Below are positions 61,063 to 64,000 of a DNA stretch of 64,000 bases, piece by piece. The stretch lies in NCBI GenBank assembly GCA_015060865.1, contig SUXS01000001.1:248001-312000 (forward strand), in the 5' to 3' direction. Within the stretch, counting starts at the first letter, position 1; each line of letters starts with the position of its first letter. The notes under the pieces were generated by a model. It saw only the letters and a list, made by a program, of their open reading frames with translations, was not told the DNA's origin and did not search any database. The stretch comes from Bacteroidales bacterium (GTDB lineage Bacteria > Bacteroidota > Bacteroidia > Bacteroidales > Bacteroidaceae). A program made the position numbers and the translations under genes.

Positions 61063-61418
61063 CGGTAAAGTGCTTTAAAGCTCCCTAAAGTAATGTATAG
61101 AAAATCAGACAAAGAGTTTTTTCTGACGAAAGGCTCCGTCAGTTTTATCAGAGCCTTGCAATAGAATTGCCTGAGCCTTGCGTTTCGCGCGGTTCGGTTG
61201 GCTGAATTGGTTTTTCATAGGCTTGACAAACTTTTTTCAAGCCTGTGATAATTTTTTGTCACTATGGTGATAATTATTTTTCAAGCCGTCGAAAAAGTTT
61301 GACAAAACCTACTGTATTCTGTACTTTCCTGTGAGGTAACCAGTGCTGCTATCGTTAAATTAAGGTAAAAAACGGGCCTGAAACCTTTAGCAGGGCTACA
61401 GCGTTATGTTTTTATTTG

Positions 61419-61642
61419 TACTTTTGCAGCCGTTTTTGTTTATTTTATTTAAGTTTAGCAAGTCAATTCATGGGAGCCAGCAGTAAAAGGGAGATAGTCG
61501 CTTAGCTCCTTAGGGAGATAAAGGCTAAATGGCCGTTCGCGCGTAATAACTATCGGCATTTATCTCCTTTTAACTCCATTTGACTCCTTTATACCCATAA
61601 ATTAAACTTGCAAAGTTGAATTTATTTTAATAAACGATTGTC
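61419..61642 (+). promoter_or_regulatory. -7 box and long structured leader of the glycosyltransferase gene
   Basis: TACTTTTG at 61419-61426 matches TAnnTTTG. The leader would be about 210 nt. It contains GGAGATAAA (61514-61522) pairing with TTTATCTCC (61559-61567), with inner GGCCG/CGGC pairing, so a stable stem precedes the start codon. Confidence 0.5.
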
Positions 61643-62785
61643 ATGAAAGTTTTGATTGTATGCAATAACGTATATATGCGGGGAAACGGCGTCAGCTCGG
61701 CCGTAACATCACTGAGGAGCAGACTGATAGGCGAAGGCATCGATGTGCGCCTGCTTGCCTGCGAGAACCCCGAAGAGGGCGGTATGCAGCCCGACTATCC
61801 CCTGCCCCACTTCGTGTTCCCCATCTTTGAACCCATCATCAAGGCCAACGGCTACCGTTATCCCAAGCTGCCCAAGAGCGTCATCAGAGAGGCTGTAGGC
61901 TGGGCCGATGTGGTGCATCTGATGGAGGGATTTCCCTTACAGGCCACAACCGTGAAGATGGCCAAGGAGCTGAACAAGCCTTGCGTGGGAACCTACCACA
62001 TCTTCACCGAGAACATCACCGCCAACCTGGGACTCAGCGACGGCACCATCATCAACAAGTTGGTGAACATATGGTGGAGATCATCCGTATACAATCACTG
62101 TGCCAGCGTGCAGTGCCCCACCGAGACCGTAAAGCGCCATTTGGAAGAGAATGGCTACAGCGCCCCGCTGAGGGTCATATCCAACGGTATCGTCCTCCAC
62201 GATATCCCCACTGATGCCGAAGAGCCACAGACCAACCCCTACCGCATACTCTGCATCGGCCGACTCTCCAACGAGAAGTCACAGAAGACACTCATCAAGG
62301 CCATGCGCCACTCGGCCCATGCCCATGAGATAGCGCTCCACTTTGCCGGTAACGGACCGAAGGCCAAGAATATAATGAAAGCCGCCCAGCGCCTCGTCAA
62401 GGATGGTGTTGTGACGCACAAACCCGTATTCGGATTCTACAGCGCCGAGGAGTTGCGAGCTCTCGCCCGCACCTCGTACCTATATGTCCACTGCGCCCGC
62501 ACCGAGGTCGAAGGCCTCTCCTGCCTCGAAGCCATACAGCAGGGCACCGTGCCCGTCATAGCACAGAGCAAGCTATCGGCCACCCATCAGTTTGCCCTCG
62601 ACGAGCGCAGCCTGTTCCCCGTAAACGATGCTAAAGCCTTGGCTGAGAAGATAGACTGGTGGATCGAGCATCCCGCCGAGCGCAAGGCCATGAGCAAGCG
62701 CTATGCCGAGTCGGCCAAGAGGTACGACATCAGCGAGTCGACCCGCCAGATAATCACCATGTACGAGGAGGCACTGCAGCGATGA
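61643..62785 (+). CDS. GT4-family glycosyltransferase
   Basis: The protein has 380 residues and is cytoplasmic or membrane-peripheral. The GT-B layout shows an N-terminal Rossmann domain with NGVSSAVTSLRSRL (about 15-28), WADVVHLMEGFPL and TYHIFTENI. The donor domain starts at YRILCIGRLSNEKSQKTLIKAM and has HFAGNGP, then the ExxxxxxxE-type EVEGLSCLEAIQQGTVPVIA. It transfers a sugar from a nucleotide donor, possibly to a lipid (the set resembles glycolipid synthases). The stop overlaps the next start (ATGA). Confidence 0.88.
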   Translation: MKVLIVCNNVYMRGNGVSSAVTSLRSRLIGEGIDVRLLACENPEEGGMQPDYPLPHFVFPIFEPIIKANGYRYPKLPKSVIREAVGWADVVHLMEGFPLQATTVKMAKELNKPCVGTYHIFTENITANLGLSDGTIINKLVNIWWRSSVYNHCASVQCPTETVKRHLEENGYSAPLRVISNGIVLHDIPTDAEEPQTNPYRILCIGRLSNEKSQKTLIKAMRHSAHAHEIALHFAGNGPKAKNIMKAAQRLVKDGVVTHKPVFGFYSAEELRALARTSYLYVHCARTEVEGLSCLEAIQQGTVPVIAQSKLSATHQFALDERSLFPVNDAKALAEKIDWWIEHPAERKAMSKRYAESAKRYDISESTRQIITMYEEALQR

Positions 62786-63657
62786 AATGGTATAAATACA
62801 TTGCCCTCCTGCTGACAGGTCTCGCTGCCGTATCGTGCAGCTCATCGAAGTACGCCACCAACGCCCAATACCCTACCCTCAACGCCGATGTCCACTACGA
62901 AGGCATCCTCGAAGAGTGCATGCACGAGTGCTCCGTAGAGGGTCCGCGCGAGCGCAGGATGTACGTCTATCTCCCCAAGGACTACCATCACACCACAGAG
63001 CGCTACCCTGTGCTGTATCTCCTCCACGGAGCCCGGGGCAACGAACTGTCGTGGATACACAATGCCAACCTGCTCCACAACATCGACAGCCTCACTGCAC
63101 GCGACATGATGAAGGAGACCATCGTGGTGTTGCCCAACGTGAACCAGTACAACAACGAGCGCGACTACGGCAAGTCACGCCTGAAGGGCGCCATCGAAGC
63201 CTTCTATGAGGTCGACGGCATGGTGGAATACGCCTTCGTGAACGATGTCGTGGGCACCATCGACAGCACCTACCGCACCATCCCCGACAAGGAGCACCGC
63301 GCCATTGCCGGACTCAGCATCGGTGCCATGCAGGCCATGCACATATCGGCCAACTCGCCCGAGACCTTTGGCTACATAGGCATGTTCTCCTCCATGGTGC
63401 ACCCCGTGTTGCGCCACAGCGAACACTCCTCGTTCTACAAAGGATTCAGGCGCAAGCTCGACACGCAGTTCCTCAACCCGCCCCTGCTCTATTCCATCAT
63501 GATAGGCAACATCGACTTCTATCACCCCCGCATGCAGCTCTTCTCCCGCTCACTCACACGCAAGGGCTATCGCCACGAGATGATCGTGACCAAGGGTGGC
63601 CACGACTGGTACAACTGGGAAGAGTTTGCCAACCAATTCATGCAGAGGCTGTGGTAA
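62782..63657 (+). CDS. esterase-D-like alpha/beta hydrolase, lipoprotein
   Basis: The protein has 291 residues from the ATG at 62782, which overlaps the glycosyltransferase stop by 4 nt; a longer frame from 62659 lies inside that gene and is rejected. The lipobox gives Cys19 (AVSC). The hydrolase fold shows YPVLYLLHGARGNELSW (oxyanion loop), the nucleophile GLSIGAM (Ser179) and the His in KGGHDWYNW. It resembles feruloyl or acetyl esterases that deacylate glycans in the envelope. Translational coupling with a glycosyltransferase is unusual for a purely catabolic esterase. Confidence 0.85.
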   Translation: MKWYKYIALLLTGLAAVSCSSSKYATNAQYPTLNADVHYEGILEECMHECSVEGPRERRMYVYLPKDYHHTTERYPVLYLLHGARGNELSWIHNANLLHNIDSLTARDMMKETIVVLPNVNQYNNERDYGKSRLKGAIEAFYEVDGMVEYAFVNDVVGTIDSTYRTIPDKEHRAIAGLSIGAMQAMHISANSPETFGYIGMFSSMVHPVLRHSEHSSFYKGFRRKLDTQFLNPPLLYSIMIGNIDFYHPRMQLFSRSLTRKGYRHEMIVTKGGHDWYNWEEFANQFMQRLW

Positions 63658-63695
63658 ATATAAATTAACGTGAGTATAGTCTATATAGAAATATT

Positions 63696-63731
63696 GCAAG
63701 GCTCTGATCAAAATGTCAGAGCCTTGCAATA
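63696..63731 (+). terminator. hairpin after the esterase gene
   Basis: A perfect 14-bp stem TTGCAAGGCTCTGA / TCAGAGCCTTGCAA with an 8-nt loop, 39 nt after the stop. No T-run follows. A 19-nt stretch from its 3' arm is repeated exactly at 61148-61166. Confidence 0.55.
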
Positions 63732-63894
63732 GAAAAATTCTCTTTGTCCAATTTTTGAATTGAATTCAAAAACCGCCTTTTTCGGCCTCCCAAAATCAGA
63801 CGTTTTACTACCAAAATGAACTAAACACTGATATTATGCTATAGATCTACGCCTACCAACTATCAGCAGAGATCTTTCATTTCATCCTTTGAGA

Positions 63895-64000
63895 TTACGG
63901 ATAGAGTATCTGCGCTTGTAGCTTGTAGAGTTCAGCACCAGCGAGAAGTACGCACCCAAGACCATAATCTTCAAAGTCGGGCACACTGTCATAGGTCACA
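63895..64000 (-). CDS. C-terminus of a probable GH88/GH105 unsaturated glycosyl hydrolase (partial)
   Basis: The last 34 residues of a minus-strand gene run off the right edge: SVPDFEDYGLGCVLLAGAELYKL and a short tail ending at the TAA at 63895. The text resembles the closing GxGxxLLAGxELxKL of GH88/GH105 hydrolases, which release unsaturated uronates. This would feed KduI and KduD. The evidence is short, so the assignment is tentative. Confidence 0.5.
   Translation of the reverse strand, partial: VTYDSVPDFEDYGLGCVLLAGAELYKLQAQILYP

Larger units (their letters stand above)
60080..61642. other. gene-free repeat-rich region
   Basis: About 1.56 kb without a convincing gene. It holds 7-bp arrays (60349-60442), a 500-nt unit with inverted ends (60565-61062), a 22-bp tandem repeat (60798-60877), short hairpins (61123-61142), a diffuse inverted repeat around 61222-61300 (TTGACAAACTTTTTTC / GAAAAAGTTTGACAA), and the long leader of the glycosyltransferase gene (61427-61642). 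Confidence 0.6.

Noticed and set aside
60735-61112. 125-codon minus-strand frame (and the 86-codon frame at 60697-60957 on the plus strand)
   Set aside because: Both are translations of the 22-bp tandem repeat and the inverted GTTGTCC repeats, with Cys-rich text typical of spurious frames.
61222-61300. Apparent terminator or attachment site formed by TTGACAAACTTTTTTC and GAAAAAGTTTGACAA
   Set aside because: The pairing has a mismatch, the spacing is large, and no gene end or integrase lies nearby. It is kept only as a note in the gene-free region.
1-64000. tRNA genes, rRNA genes, CRISPR arrays, prophage or complete insertion sequences
   Set aside because: I looked for cloverleaf signatures, regularly spaced direct repeats with unique spacers, and transposase or integrase proteins, and found none that I could support by eye.

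Overview
The window reads as chromosomal DNA of a gut-type Bacteroidales (Bacteroides/Prevotella group). The evidence is the Bacteroidetes promoter form (TTTG, about 20 nt, TAnnTTTG) in front of many genes, the near absence of Shine-Dalgarno sites, an RprX/RprY two-component pair, many lipoproteins and signal-peptide glycosidases, and families such as DUF3316, DUF4861, DUF2851, HU-HIG and an N-acyl-glycine synthase-like protein. No tRNA, rRNA, CRISPR array, complete insertion sequence or prophage was recognised.

Layout. 1-3.7 kb is a small accessory block: the end of a probable HU-HIG DNA-binding protein, a T5orf172/GIY-YIG-type protein, a lipoprotein, a DUF4359-like protein and a CoiA-like nuclease. 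3.7-4.5 kb is gene-poor and ends in an 87-bp tandem repeat that supplies the ffh promoter. 4.5-12.5 kb holds ffh, folD, a CapA-type protein, an S41 peptidase, a DUF3316 protein and a patatin with an outer-membrane barrel. 13.0-18.3 kb is a catabolic operon on the minus strand: kduI, kduD, DUF4861, a GH29 fucosidase, a mutarotase and a decayed lipoprotein gene. 18.4-24 kb has lepB, dapB, a DUF2851 protein and a SulP transporter. 24-28 kb is a GH95 enzyme. 28-42 kb is mostly housekeeping: M16 peptidase, two LOG-fold proteins, a GlsB-like acyltransferase, a DEAD-box helicase, a PfkB kinase, a twin-ATPase ABC protein, the rpsF-rpsR-rplI operon, a 58-residue membrane protein and rprXY. 42.5-48 kb is one gene fusing a GH20 hexosaminidase to a GH33 sialidase. 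48-50 kb is a DPP5-like S9 peptidase.

50.8-59.8 kb is the most unusual part. It holds a tightly packed five-gene operon (a membrane protein, a P-loop GTPase, two single-pass coiled-coil membrane proteins and a lipoprotein with a retropepsin-like aspartic protease domain), followed on the same strand by three periplasmic or lipoprotein TPR genes, one of which carries a second copy of the same protease domain. I do not recognise a described system with this composition; it is the best candidate here for something new. 59.8-61.6 kb is a repeat-rich, gene-free stretch. 61.6-63.7 kb holds a GT4 glycosyltransferase overlapping an esterase-like lipoprotein, and the right edge cuts a probable GH88/GH105 hydrolase.

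How it fits together. GH29, GH95, GH20-GH33, the S9 peptidase and the esterase suggest a cell that trims fucosylated and sialylated host glycans and proteins. kduI/kduD and the edge GH88/105 gene point to use of unsaturated uronates. At DNA level two themes recur. One is degenerate 7-bp tandem arrays, seen at about eight sites including two inside the helicase gene. The other is a promoter-carrying dispersed repeat upstream of both ffh and the rpsF operon.
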